A stretch of 64,000 nt of DNA from Actinomycetales bacterium (GTDB lineage Bacteria; Actinomycetota; Actinomycetes; Actinomycetales; Dermatophilaceae). Where the stretch lies: positions 1 through 64,000 of the forward strand of contig JADJVX010000012.1 of the NCBI GenBank assembly GCA_016710385.1, in the 5' to 3' direction. Position numbers and translations under genes: made by a program. The notes under the pieces were generated by a model. It searched no databases. It was given only the letters and a program-made list of their open reading frames with translations, and was not told where the DNA came from. Every line of letters begins with the position of its first letter. The stretch's first letter is position 1. Below, piece by piece: positions 42,484 through 51,475 of this stretch.

Positions 42484-43281
42484 CTACACCGAGGCCTGCA
42501 GGCGTCGGGTGACCGCCATCGCCGCGGTCCGCACCGCAGGGGCCAGCCGCGGGAGGTCGATCCGGTGGGTGGTGCCGGTCACCGAGAGGGCCGCGACCGG
42601 CATACCGCCGCGTCCGAAGACCGGCGCCGCGGCGCAGTAGACCCCGTAGCTGGACTCCTCGTGGTCGTAGGCGACGCCCTCGCGCCGGATCGACTGCAAC
42701 GCGCGGTGGAACGCGCCGGGCATCGCGAGGGTATGCCGGGTGAGCGCCGGCAATCCGGCCGCCACCCGCCCGGTCACAACCTCCGGCCCGGAGAACGCGA
42801 GGATCGCCTTCCCCACCCCCGTTGCGTGCGCCGGCAGCCGTCCGCCGACCCGCGAGGGCAGCCGCGGCCCGTGCTTGGCACGCAAGATGTCGACATAGAC
42901 GACGTCGACCCCGTCGAGCACGGCCAGGTGCACGGTGGCACCGGTCGCTTCGTGCAGGTCTTCCATGTATGGCCGCGCGGCCTCGCGCACATCGCGCGAG
43001 CGTGGTGCGAGCTCGCCCAACTCGAACAGCTGCATGCCCAGCCGCATCCCGTCGGGCGTGATCTCCAGCAGCCCCAACCGCGCCATCTCGTGCACCAGCC
43101 GGTGAACGGTCGACTTGGGCAGCCCCACCCGCCGCGACAGATCGGACACGGTGAGCACGGGGTGCTTCACGTCGAAGGCCCGCAGCACCATGACGGCCCG
43201 TTCGAGCACCGACTCGCGGGTCGGCGGCAGTGGCGCAGCGGGCCAGGATTCGGGTCCACTGTCCCGCTCAGTGGGACACAT
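42484..43281 (-). CDS. IclR-family regulator (minus strand)
   Basis: A 265-residue regulator. It has a winged helix (LTVSDLSRRVGLPKSTVHRL) and an effector domain with RLPSRVGGRLPAHATGVGKA and YDHEESSYGVYCAAAPVFGR. The ATG at 43281 is preferred over a longer upstream frame, and the operator at 43260-43278 overlaps its first codons, which would give tight autorepression. It is divergent from the second IclR gene and the meta-cleavage operon. Confidence 0.85.
   Translation of the reverse strand: MCPTERDSGPESWPAAPLPPTRESVLERAVMVLRAFDVKHPVLTVSDLSRRVGLPKSTVHRLVHEMARLGLLEITPDGMRLGMQLFELGELAPRSRDVREAARPYMEDLHEATGATVHLAVLDGVDVVYVDILRAKHGPRLPSRVGGRLPAHATGVGKAILAFSGPEVVTGRVAAGLPALTRHTLAMPGAFHRALQSIRREGVAYDHEESSYGVYCAAAPVFGRGGMPVAALSVTGTTHRIDLPRLAPAVRTAAMAVTRRLQASV
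43260..43278. promoter_or_regulatory. IclR-type operator at the start of the minus-strand IclR gene
   Basis: TGTCCC-N7-GGGACA, a perfect six-base inverted repeat (TGTCCCACTGAGCGGGACA on the coding strand), located over codons 1-7. It fits actinobacterial IclR operators for aromatic genes. One of the two flanking IclR proteins is the likely binder. Confidence 0.6.
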
Positions 43282-43367
43282 GCGTTGATTGTCGTGGCGC
43301 GACCGGCCAGTGTCCACCCATAGCCGCCCGCGGGGTTCGATCGGCGGCCCGAGGCGAAAGGCGTCAG

Positions 43368-44258
43368 ATGACCCTCTCACCGTTGCATCCGCCCAGTCCG
43401 GGGGGTGCGCGCACCGGCATACCAACCGGCATACCAGCCGGTATGCCGTCCGGTCGCCTCCTGGCCCCGTCGCGTCGCGCCGTGCCCACCGCCATCGGGC
43501 GGGCCCCCATCTCCGGGTCCGAGACGCTCAAGTCGGTCGCCACGGCCCTTGATGTGCTCGAATGCTTCGCCCTCGACGACGAATTGGGCGTCTCCGACAT
43601 CGCCCGCCGTCTGGGCATCGCCAAGAGCACGGCCCACCGGCTGCTCTCGACGCTGTGCTCGCGCGGCCTGACCGAGAAGAACCCCGACACGGGGCAATAC
43701 CGCCTCGGCCTGCACCTCTATGAACTCGGCCAGCTGGCCCAGAGCCGGCTCAAGTTGCGCCAGACCGCCCTACCGCTGCTGGAGGACCTGCGCCGGGTGA
43801 GCGGCCTGAGCGTCCACCTCGGGGTCATCGACGGTGCCGACATCGTCTATGCCGAGCGGCTGGAGACCCCGGCCGGGCGCCAACTGCTCGCGGGCGTCTC
43901 CCGCCGCTGGCCCTCGCACTGCACCTCCTCCGGCAAGGCGATCGCCGCCTTCAACGCCGAGCTGGCCCAAGCCCGCCGCGACATCGGCTTCCCGCCGCGC
44001 ACCACGGGGACGATCCGGTCGGTCGCCGACTACGACCTCGCGCTCGCCGAAACCCGCCGGCTAGGTGTCGGCATCGGCCACGGCGAGGCAGTTGCCGGCA
44101 TCTCGTCGGTCGCCGCCCCCGTGCGCGACCTGTCCGGTCGCGCCTACGCCAGCATCTCGGTCGTCGGCCCGAGCTCGGCGCTCATCGGCGATCTCGACCG
44201 CACCGCCCGCCTGGTCCGCACCGTCGCCGGTCACATCGCCCACCGCCTGTCCGCCTGA
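43368..44258 (+). CDS. IclR-family regulator of the meta-cleavage operon
   Basis: A 296-residue regulator, same strand and 14 bases before the hydratase gene. The first 45 residues are a Pro/Gly tail holding three consecutive dispersed motifs (TGIPTGIPAGMPSGR, 43413-43449). The winged helix is at about 55-115 (LGVSDIARRLGIAKSTAHRL), and the effector domain follows (GADIVYAERLETPAGRQLLA, SRRWPSHCTSSGKAIAAFNA). It probably controls the downstream operon together with or against the divergent IclR. Confidence 0.88.
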   Translation: MTLSPLHPPSPGGARTGIPTGIPAGMPSGRLLAPSRRAVPTAIGRAPISGSETLKSVATALDVLECFALDDELGVSDIARRLGIAKSTAHRLLSTLCSRGLTEKNPDTGQYRLGLHLYELGQLAQSRLKLRQTALPLLEDLRRVSGLSVHLGVIDGADIVYAERLETPAGRQLLAGVSRRWPSHCTSSGKAIAAFNAELAQARRDIGFPPRTTGTIRSVADYDLALAETRRLGVGIGHGEAVAGISSVAAPVRDLSGRAYASISVVGPSSALIGDLDRTARLVRTVAGHIAHRLSA

Positions 44259-44272
44259 GGAAGGAACACCGC

Positions 44273-45064
44273 GTGGATCTCACGCTTCGCTCGAAGGCCG
44301 CTGCCGCCCTGCTCGACGCCTACGACACCAAGGTCGCCATCCCCCCGCTCGTGCAGACCTACCCCGGCATGACGACCGAGGACTCGTATGCCGTGCAGCA
44401 ACTGCAGATCGAACGTCGCCTGTCTGAGGGGCGCACCATCAAGGGGCACAAGGTCGGGTTGACCTCGGCGGCGATGCAACGCCAGCTGGGCGTCGACCAG
44501 CCCGATTACGGCCACCTGCTCGACGACATGTTCCTTCTCGAGCACGCGCCGATCCCCAGCTCGATCTACCTGCAGCCCAAGATCGAGCCGGAGGTCGCCT
44601 TCGTGCTCAAACGGCGACTCAGCGGCCCGGGGGTGACGGTGCCGGAGGCGATCTCCGCGGTCGACTACGTGCTGCCGGCGTTGGAGATCATCGACTCGCG
44701 CATCGAGAACTGGAAGATCGGCATCGTCGACACCATCGCCGACAATGCCTCCTCCGGAGGCCTGGTCCTGGGCAGCCGCCCCACCCGCCTGGAAGACGTC
44801 GACCTGCGCCTGGTCGGCTGCACGCTGCTGCGCAACGGCCAGGTCGTCGCGACCGGAGCCGGCGGCGCGGTGCTCGGCTCACCGATCAATTCCCTGGTCT
44901 GGCTGGCGAATACGGTCGGCGCCCTGGGCGTCACCCTCGAAGCCGGTCATGTCATCCTGCCGGGCTCGGTCACCGCAGCCCAGCCGGTCGCCCCAGGTGA
45001 CACGTATGCCGCGGCCTTCGCCGGGCTGGGCACGGTCACCGCTCGTTTCGCCAAGGAGAACTGA
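44273..45064 (+). CDS. dmpE: 2-oxopent-4-enoate hydratase
   Basis: A 263-residue enzyme that adds water to 2-hydroxypenta-2,4-dienoate to give 4-hydroxy-2-oxovalerate. [40 protein letters not shown] and [20 protein letters not shown] carry the metal-binding Glu residues and the [11 protein letters not shown] pattern of hydratases rather than decarboxylases. The start is GTG with GGAAGGAA upstream. First enzyme gene of the operon. Confidence 0.88.
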   Translation: MDLTLRSKAAAALLDAYDTKVAIPPLVQTYPGMTTEDSYAVQQLQIERRLSEGRTIKGHKVGLTSAAMQRQLGVDQPDYGHLLDDMFLLEHAPIPSSIYLQPKIEPEVAFVLKRRLSGPGVTVPEAISAVDYVLPALEIIDSRIENWKIGIVDTIADNASSGGLVLGSRPTRLEDVDLRLVGCTLLRNGQVVATGAGGAVLGSPINSLVWLANTVGALGVTLEAGHVILPGSVTAAQPVAPGDTYAAAFAGLGTVTARFAKEN

Positions 45065-45065
45065 C

Positions 45066-46103
45066 GTGACTGTGACCTCGGGCGGGCTACCCCGGCGCGC
45101 TGCGACCGCCGCGATCGTCGGTCCCGGCAACATCGGGACCGACCTCATGTTCAAGCTGCTGCGCCGCAGCGACTGGATCACCCCGCGGTGGATGATCGGC
45201 GTCGACCCCACCTCCGACGGCCTGCGTCGCGCCGCGTCGATCGGCCTCACCGCCAGCGCCGAGGGCGTCGACTGGCTGCTCGCCCAGGACGAGCTACCCG
45301 ACATCGTCTTCGAGTGCACCAGCGCCAAGGCGCACGCCGCGAACGCCCCGCGCTACGAGGCGGCCGGCATCGTCGCGATCGACCTCACCCCCGCCGCGGT
45401 CGGGCCCTATTGCTGCCCGCCGGTCAACCTCGACCTCAACCTCGACGCGATGAACTTCAACATGATCACCTGCGGTGGTCAGGCCACGACGCCGGTCGTC
45501 GCGGCGGTCTCGCGCGTGGTGCCGGTGCCGTATGCCGAGATCGTCGCCTCGATCGCGTCGAAGTCCGCCGGGCCGGGCACTCGGGCCAATATCGACGAGT
45601 TCACCGAGACCACGGCCACGGCGCTCGAAGTGGTCGGCGGGGCCGACAAGGGCAAGGCGATCATCATCCTCAACCCGGTCGAGCCGCCGATGAAGATGCG
45701 CAACACCGTCTTCTGTGCGATCCCGCCCGAGGCGGCCGAGCCTGGCCCGCTGCAGGACCAGCTCAACCAGTCGATCTTCGCGATGCGTGACACGGTGCGC
45801 GAATACGTGCCGGGCTACTCCTTCCGGGCCGACCCGCAATACGACCATGCGCGCGACACGTGGAACGGCATGGCCCGGGTGGCGGTCTTCGTCGAGGTCA
45901 TCGGCCGCGGCGACTACCTGCCCGACTATGCCGGCAACCTCGACATCATCACCGCGGCGGCGGCGCGGGTGGGCGACCTGGTGGTCGAGCACCGCCAGGG
46001 CGCGACCGGCATACCGGCTGGTGCCGTGAGCACTCCTGCTTCGTCCACCTCGTCCACCTCGTCCACTTCGAACGCCGCGCAGCCGACGGGAGCACAGGCA
46101 TGA
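45066..46103 (+). CDS. dmpF: Acetaldehyde dehydrogenase (acylating)
   Basis: A 345-residue enzyme converting acetaldehyde to acetyl-CoA. It has the NAD loop [20 protein letters not shown], the active-site Cys in [20 protein letters not shown], and the end of the family domain in [18 protein letters not shown] [14 protein letters not shown]. The C-terminal 35 residues are a Ser/Thr-rich tail with a triplet 9-base repeat and one motif copy (GIPAGAV). It starts one base after the hydratase stop. It works in a channelling complex with DmpG. Confidence 0.9.
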   Translation: MTVTSGGLPRRAATAAIVGPGNIGTDLMFKLLRRSDWITPRWMIGVDPTSDGLRRAASIGLTASAEGVDWLLAQDELPDIVFECTSAKAHAANAPRYEAAGIVAIDLTPAAVGPYCCPPVNLDLNLDAMNFNMITCGGQATTPVVAAVSRVVPVPYAEIVASIASKSAGPGTRANIDEFTETTATALEVVGGADKGKAIIILNPVEPPMKMRNTVFCAIPPEAAEPGPLQDQLNQSIFAMRDTVREYVPGYSFRADPQYDHARDTWNGMARVAVFVEVIGRGDYLPDYAGNLDIITAAAARVGDLVVEHRQGATGIPAGAVSTPASSTSSTSSTSNAAQPTGAQA

Positions 46104-47197
46104 GCACAGGCACGAACACGAGCACAGACGTGAGCGCGAGCACGAGCGATACCCCCACGCGTGATCTGCGGATCACCGATTCGACGCTGCGCGACGGCTC
46201 GCACGCGATGCGCCACCAGTTCACCGAGGAGCAGGTGCGTGGGGTCGTCCACGCGCTCGACGGGGCCGGCGTCGAGGTCATCGAGGTCGCCCACGGTGAT
46301 GGCCTGGGTGGCTCGAGCTTCAACTACGGCTTCTCGCTCGTCGACGAGATGCGCCTGATCAAGGCGGCCGTGCAGGAGGCGCATCGGGCCAAGATCGCGA
46401 TCCTCATGTTGCCGGGCGTCGGCACCATCGAGCACCTCAAGCACGCCCACGAGATGGGCGCCTCGGTGGCCCGGATCGCGACGCACTGCACCGAGGCCGA
46501 CACGGCGATCCAGCACTTCGGGGCGGCCCGAGACCTCGGGATGGAGACCGTCGGCTTCCTCATGCTCAGCCACCGGGTCGGGCCGGCCGAGCTGGCCCGC
46601 CAGGCACGGATCCAGGTCGACGCCGGCGCGCAGTGCGTCTATGTCGTCGACTCGGCCGGTGCGCTGGTCTTGACCGACTGCCAGGAGCGGGTCGAGGCGC
46701 TCATCGCCGAGATCGGCAGCGAGGCCCAGGTCGGTTTCCACGGCCACCAGAATCTCTCGATGGGCGTGGCCAACTCCGTGCTGGCCTACCGCGCGGGAGC
46801 CAAGCAGATCGACGGCGCGCTGTGTGCGCTCGGTGCCGGCGCGGGCAACTCGCCGACCGAGGTGCTGGCGGCGACCTTTGACCGGCTCGGCATCACGACC
46901 GGGGTCGACGTCGGGGGCGTGCTCGCTGCCGCCGAGGAGGTCGTGCGGCCCTTCCTGCCGCGGTTGCCGTTCATGGACCGCTCGGCGATCACGCAGGGCC
47001 AGGCGGGGGTCTACTCCTCCTTCCTCCTGCACGCCGAGCGGGCCGCCGAGCGCTACGGCGTGCCAGCACACGCGATCCTCCAGCGAGTCGGCGAGGCCGG
47101 CTACGTCGGAGGCCAGGAGGACATGATCATCGAGGTCGCCCTGCGGTTGGCCGAAGAGCGCGATCTCGGCGACCTCGCCAGTCAGGGGGTGCGCTGA
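46100..47197 (+). CDS. dmpG: 4-Hydroxy-2-oxovalerate aldolase
   Basis: A 365-residue pyruvate aldolase splitting 4-hydroxy-2-oxovalerate to pyruvate and acetaldehyde. [80 protein letters not shown] and [20 protein letters not shown] are all family signatures. The N-terminal 20 residues are a Ser/Thr-rich extension. The ATG overlaps the dmpF stop. Confidence 0.92.
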   Translation: MSTGTNTSTDVSASTSDTPTRDLRITDSTLRDGSHAMRHQFTEEQVRGVVHALDGAGVEVIEVAHGDGLGGSSFNYGFSLVDEMRLIKAAVQEAHRAKIAILMLPGVGTIEHLKHAHEMGASVARIATHCTEADTAIQHFGAARDLGMETVGFLMLSHRVGPAELARQARIQVDAGAQCVYVVDSAGALVLTDCQERVEALIAEIGSEAQVGFHGHQNLSMGVANSVLAYRAGAKQIDGALCALGAGAGNSPTEVLAATFDRLGITTGVDVGGVLAAAEEVVRPFLPRLPFMDRSAITQGQAGVYSSFLLHAERAAERYGVPAHAILQRVGEAGYVGGQEDMIIEVALRLAEERDLGDLASQGVR

Positions 47198-48012
47198 TGA
47201 CCACGTGGAACGAGGACTCCGTCGCCACCGAGTTGCTCGCGTGTGAGGCCGAGCGCCGCGACCGGGTGAAGTTCACCGACGAGTGGCCCGACCTCGACGT
47301 CGCCACCGGCTACCGGATCCAGGACGAGACCCTGCGCCGGCGCTTGGCGCGCGGCGAGCAGCTCATCGGGGTGAAGCTGGGTCTGACCAGCCGGGCCAAG
47401 CAGCAGCGGATGGGCGTCCACACGCCCTTCGTCGCATGGCTCACCGACGCCATGCTGTTGCCCGCGGGCGACCCGATCCCGCAGGACAGGCTCATCCACC
47501 CGCGGGTCGAGCCGGAGATCGTCTTCGTCATGCGCGAGCGGCTGGCCGGACCCGGCGTGAGTGCGGCGACCGCGCTCGCCGCCGTCGACGTCGTGCTGGC
47601 CGGGGCCGAGGTGATCGACAGTCGGTATCGCGACTTCAAGTTCACCGCCGGTGACGTCGTCGCCGACAACGCCAGCTCGGGGGCCTTCGTCACCGGCCCG
47701 GTGTCGATCCCACCGACCGACCTCGACCTGGCCAGCGAAGCTGTGCTCGTCGAGGTCGACGGCGCCATCGTCGACTCGGCCACCGGCGCGGCCGTGCAGG
47801 GTCACCCCGCCGAGGCGCTCGCGCTCGCCGCCAACGACCTGGCCACCCGCGGTCACGCCATCGAGGCCGGCTGGATCGTCCTCACCGGCGGGATGACCGA
47901 CGCGGTCTTCGCCCCGCCCGGCGCGTCGATCGCCTGCCACTTCTCCACGCTCGGATCGGTCTACCTCAACGGTGGTTCCGCGCCGGCGACCCCCGCCCAG
48001 ACCGGAGCGTGA
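47197..48012 (+). CDS. dmpH: 4-Oxalocrotonate (2-oxo-3-hexenedioate) decarboxylase
   Basis: A 271-residue paralogue of the hydratase. GVKLGLTSRAKQQRMGVHTP, IHPRVEPEIVFVMRERLAGP and IDSRYRDFKFTAGDVVADNA match decarboxylases (SRYRDF, ADNASS) more than hydratases (SRIxxWKI). It removes CO2 from the tautomerised oxalocrotonate and passes the dienol to DmpE. Confidence 0.85.
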   Translation: MTTWNEDSVATELLACEAERRDRVKFTDEWPDLDVATGYRIQDETLRRRLARGEQLIGVKLGLTSRAKQQRMGVHTPFVAWLTDAMLLPAGDPIPQDRLIHPRVEPEIVFVMRERLAGPGVSAATALAAVDVVLAGAEVIDSRYRDFKFTAGDVVADNASSGAFVTGPVSIPPTDLDLASEAVLVEVDGAIVDSATGAAVQGHPAEALALAANDLATRGHAIEAGWIVLTGGMTDAVFAPPGASIACHFSTLGSVYLNGGSAPATPAQTGA

Positions 48013-48018
48013 CCGGCC

Positions 48019-48303
48019 ATGCCGTATGTCTCGATCACCCTGGCGGAGGGTCGCACTCCCGAGGTGTTGCGGGCCCTCATCCACGAGGTGACCCTCGCCG
48101 TAGAACGCTCCGGCACCGCCCCGCGCGAGAACGTGCGGGTGGTCCTGCACGAGGTCCCGTCGACCCACTTCGCGGCCGGTGACGTGACCCTCGCCGAACG
48201 CGCTGCCGAGCGCGCTGCCGCCGCCGGCGTCGCGAGCCGGCCGCACGGCATACCCGACCCTGCCGTCACGGCAACCACCCCCGATCAGGAGCCGCGCGCA
48301 TGA
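48019..48303 (+). CDS. 4-Oxalocrotonate tautomerase with an extended tail
   Basis: A 94-residue protein. Met is followed by Pro-1, the catalytic base (MPYVSITLAEGRTPEVLRAL), and VRVVLHEVPSTHFAAGDVTL carries the conserved late strand. Typical enzymes have 62-65 residues. Here about 30 residues of tail include one motif copy (HGIPDPA). It overlaps the next gene by four bases. Confidence 0.85.
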   Translation: MPYVSITLAEGRTPEVLRALIHEVTLAVERSGTAPRENVRVVLHEVPSTHFAAGDVTLAERAAERAAAAGVASRPHGIPDPAVTATTPDQEPRA

Positions 48304-49748
48304 GCGACCTGCAGTTTTTCGGCCACATCATCGACAACGAGGAGGTCGAGTCGCTCGACGGCGGGCGCTTCGACGTGTGGAACCCGTGGACCCGCGAGGT
48401 CTGGGCGCAGGCCGCCGAGGGCTCGGCCGCCGACGCCGACCGGGCGGTGACGAGCGCGCGCAAGGCTTTCGACGAGGGTCCGTGGCCGCGGCTGGGGCGC
48501 ACCGAGCGGGCGGCAGCGATCCACCGGCTGGCCGATCTCATGCAGGAGCGCACCGCCGAGATCGCGCGACTGGACTCGACGAACATGGGCAAGCCGTTCG
48601 AGCAGGCCAAGCACGACGTGGCCCGCTCGGTGTGGAACTTCCGGTTCTTCGCCGACCACCAGCGCGACCACTGCGGCGAGGTCTACCCGATGGACTCGGG
48701 CCACCACTGCTACAGCGAGTTCGGGCCCGCGGGCGTCGTCGCAGCGATCAGCCCGTGGAACTTCCCGCTCATGATGGCCTCCTGGAAGATCGCGCCAGCC
48801 ATCGCCTGGGGCAACACCTGCATCATCAAGCCGAGCGAGGACACCCCCGCGTCGGTGACCTACCTGGGCCGGCTGGCCGTCGAGGCCGGCTTCCCGCCCG
48901 GCGTGCTCAACGTGCTCAATGGGCACGGCGCCCCGGCCGGGTCCTCGATCACCGGAGATGATCGGGTCGACCGGGTGACCTTCACCGGGTCCTCGCAGAC
49001 CGGCAAGCTCGTCATGGCTTCTGCCGCAACGCATCTGGCCCCTGTGTCGCTCGAGCTCGGTGGCAAGGGCGCCAACCTCGTCTTCGCCGACGCCGACCTC
49101 GACAATGCCGTGTATTGGGCGGTCGAGGCGATCTTCCGCAATGCCGGGCAGATCTGCCTGGCCGGTTCGCGGCTGTTCGTCCAGGACGAGATCTACGACG
49201 AGTTCATGGCCCGGTTCGTCGCGGCGGCTGAAGCGCTCACCATCGGTGACCCCTTCGACCCGGCGACCCGGTTCTCGGCGCTGGCCAGCCGCCGGCACTT
49301 CGAGAAGGTCGCGTCCTATGTCGCGGCCGCGCAGGAGCTCGGCGGCCGGATCCACACCGGCGGGGTCGCCCAGGACGGCTCCTGGGTGGTCCGTCCGACG
49401 ATCATCGACGGGCTCGCGCTGGATGCCGCGCCCTACTGCGAGGAGATCTTCGGCCCGGTCTGCGTCGTCAACCGGTTCGGCACCGAGGACGAGGTCGTCC
49501 ACCTGGCCAACGACACCCGCTACGGCCTCAACGCGATGCTCTTCACCGAAAACCTCTCGCGTGCCCACCGGGTCGCCGCCCGCCTCAAGGCCGGCACGGT
49601 GTGGGTCAACTGCTTCTTCATCCGCGATCTGCGCACCCCCTTCGGCGGCGTCGGTGACTCCGGCGTCGGTCGCGAGGGCGGCAACTTCAGCCGCGAGTTC
49701 TTCACCGAACCCAAGGCCGTCGTCATGCAGATCGACCGCAAGGGCTGA
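48300..49748 (+). CDS. dmpC: 2-Hydroxymuconic semialdehyde dehydrogenase
   Basis: A 482-residue aldehyde dehydrogenase. GVVAAISPWNFPLMMASWKI, VSLELGGKGANLVFADADLD (catalytic Glu), FRNAGQICLAGSRLFVQDEI (catalytic Cys) and EEIFGPVCVVNRF are visible. The specificity for 2-hydroxymuconic semialdehyde is inferred from similarity and from the operon. It oxidises the ring-cleavage product to 4-oxalocrotonate with NAD. Confidence 0.85.
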   Translation: MSDLQFFGHIIDNEEVESLDGGRFDVWNPWTREVWAQAAEGSAADADRAVTSARKAFDEGPWPRLGRTERAAAIHRLADLMQERTAEIARLDSTNMGKPFEQAKHDVARSVWNFRFFADHQRDHCGEVYPMDSGHHCYSEFGPAGVVAAISPWNFPLMMASWKIAPAIAWGNTCIIKPSEDTPASVTYLGRLAVEAGFPPGVLNVLNGHGAPAGSSITGDDRVDRVTFTGSSQTGKLVMASAATHLAPVSLELGGKGANLVFADADLDNAVYWAVEAIFRNAGQICLAGSRLFVQDEIYDEFMARFVAAAEALTIGDPFDPATRFSALASRRHFEKVASYVAAAQELGGRIHTGGVAQDGSWVVRPTIIDGLALDAAPYCEEIFGPVCVVNRFGTEDEVVHLANDTRYGLNAMLFTENLSRAHRVAARLKAGTVWVNCFFIRDLRTPFGGVGDSGVGREGGNFSREFFTEPKAVVMQIDRKG

Positions 49749-49825
49749 GTCTGACGGCGCAGTCGTACGTCGATCTGCCGTCCTACCCGGGTCTGTCCTG
49801 GCCCGGGGGGACCGACCGGTATGCC

Positions 49826-51475
49826 GTGCGGCCGCTGACCTCCGCCGACCTCGACCGCCCCTGGCGGCTGGACTTCCACCAGCCCCGGGGCGTCGTGCCG
49901 CTCGGGCTCACCGTCATCGAGGACATCGCCGCAGGCAGTCGCACGGCCGCGGCAGCGCTGGGCGTCGACGGTGGTCTGGTGGCCCGGCTCGTCGGGTGCC
50001 ACGTCTACCTCGGGCCGGCGGCCGACGGCATACCGGCGGATGGTCACCGGTCGGAGCGGGGGTCGCATCCCCTCATCCCCGGCGGAAACCCAGCCGCGTA
50101 TGCCGTGCGGTTCGGTGAGCTCTGGGCCGAGCTCTGTGGGCAGTTGCGTGACGAGCTGGCCGCCCTCGATGCGCTGCCCCTGGCCGAGCTCGACGCGCAG
50201 GGGTTGACTCGGGCCTGGCGGCAGGCCCGGGGGGTGTGTTCCCGCGCCTGGCGGCTGCACTTCGCGGTGATGTATCCCGTCTTCGCCGTCCACGAGGCCG
50301 TCCTCGCGGGGCTGGCGGCCGAGGGCGTCGGGGCGTTGGAGGCTTCGGAGCTCATCGGGGTGCCCGATCACACCATCGCCCGCACCGATCGGGCTCTGGC
50401 CGCGTTGGCCGACCTCGCGGACACCGAGGGGCTCGCGTCGATCTTCCTGCACTCACCCAGCGGCCAACTCCTGCACCGGCTGCAGACCGAACCTCGGGCC
50501 GCGCAGTGGCTGGCGCGGTTCGCCGAGTTCGACACGGCATACGGGCAGCGCAGTGCCGCCGTCGGCGACCTCGACTCGCCCTCCTGGCACGAATCCCCTT
50601 CCATCCCACTGGGACTCGTGCGGGCCGCCCTCGTGGCCGGGCCAAGCGCGCCGCGTCCCACCCGGCCGGCGGGGGTGGCGACGTCGCTCGGCACCCGGCT
50701 GGATGCCGAGGCCGTTGCCAGAGTGAAGCAGTGGCTGACCCTCGCCGGCCAGGCCCCGGCAGCCTGGTGGAATGAGGAGCACAACGTGCTCATCGACTTG
50801 CGCGCCCACCTGCCGCTGCGGGCGGTGGCCCTGGCCGCAGGCCGCCTGCTGGAGCTTCCGGCAGCCGACGATGCCCTCTACCTGCACGAGAGCGAGCTGC
50901 TGGACCTGCTCGCGGGCCGGGCCGACGCCACGGCGCTGCTGACGCCGATCCAGCAGCGCCGGGCCTTTGTCGAGGCATGGCGCGAGCGCCGCCACGACCT
51001 GCCCGGGCACCTCGGGGCTCCGGGGAACGGCGGCGACATCGTGCTGCGGCAGATCCTCGGCACGCCCGAGGCTCGGCCGGCCACCGACGGTCATGTCGAC
51101 GCCATCGGACCGCGACCCGGCCAGCCGCCGCAGTCTCGGCTTCCCGACCTCGAGGGGATGGGGGTCTCCTCCGGAGTGGCCCGAGGTCGCGCGCGGGTGT
51201 TGGCCTCGGCCGCCGACATCGGGCAGCTGCAGCGCGGCGAGGTGCTCGTCTGCGAGGCGACCTCGCCGAGCTGGACACCGGCCTTCGACCGGATCGCCGC
51301 CGCCGTGTGCGACGCCGGCGGGATGCTCACCCATGCCGCCATCGTCAGCCGCGAATACGGCCTGCCGTGCGTCTGCGCGGTCCTCGACGCCACCGCGCTC
51401 ATCCACACCGGCGACCTGCTGCTCGTCGACGGCGACCTTGGGGTCGTGCGAGTTCTCGAACGCGGTATGCCGTGA
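49826..51475 (+). CDS. PEP-synthase-like subunit with phosphohistidine domain
   Basis: 549 residues from the GTG at 49826. The open frame extends to a CTG at 49751, three bases after dmpC, and the added residues look coding, so the true start may be there. The C-terminal part is the mobile phosphohistidine domain of PEP-utilising enzymes: MGVSSGVARGRARVLASAAD, VLVCEATSPSWTPAFDRIAA and GGMLTHAAIVSREYGLPCV (His). The N-terminal part resembles the subunit of aryl-phosphate synthases (phenylphosphate synthase; CreHI of cresol catabolism). It would work with the next gene to phosphorylate a phenolic substrate. Confidence 0.7.
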   Translation: MRPLTSADLDRPWRLDFHQPRGVVPLGLTVIEDIAAGSRTAAAALGVDGGLVARLVGCHVYLGPAADGIPADGHRSERGSHPLIPGGNPAAYAVRFGELWAELCGQLRDELAALDALPLAELDAQGLTRAWRQARGVCSRAWRLHFAVMYPVFAVHEAVLAGLAAEGVGALEASELIGVPDHTIARTDRALAALADLADTEGLASIFLHSPSGQLLHRLQTEPRAAQWLARFAEFDTAYGQRSAAVGDLDSPSWHESPSIPLGLVRAALVAGPSAPRPTRPAGVATSLGTRLDAEAVARVKQWLTLAGQAPAAWWNEEHNVLIDLRAHLPLRAVALAAGRLLELPAADDALYLHESELLDLLAGRADATALLTPIQQRRAFVEAWRERRHDLPGHLGAPGNGGDIVLRQILGTPEARPATDGHVDAIGPRPGQPPQSRLPDLEGMGVSSGVARGRARVLASAADIGQLQRGEVLVCEATSPSWTPAFDRIAAAVCDAGGMLTHAAIVSREYGLPCVCAVLDATALIHTGDLLLVDGDLGVVRVLERGMP

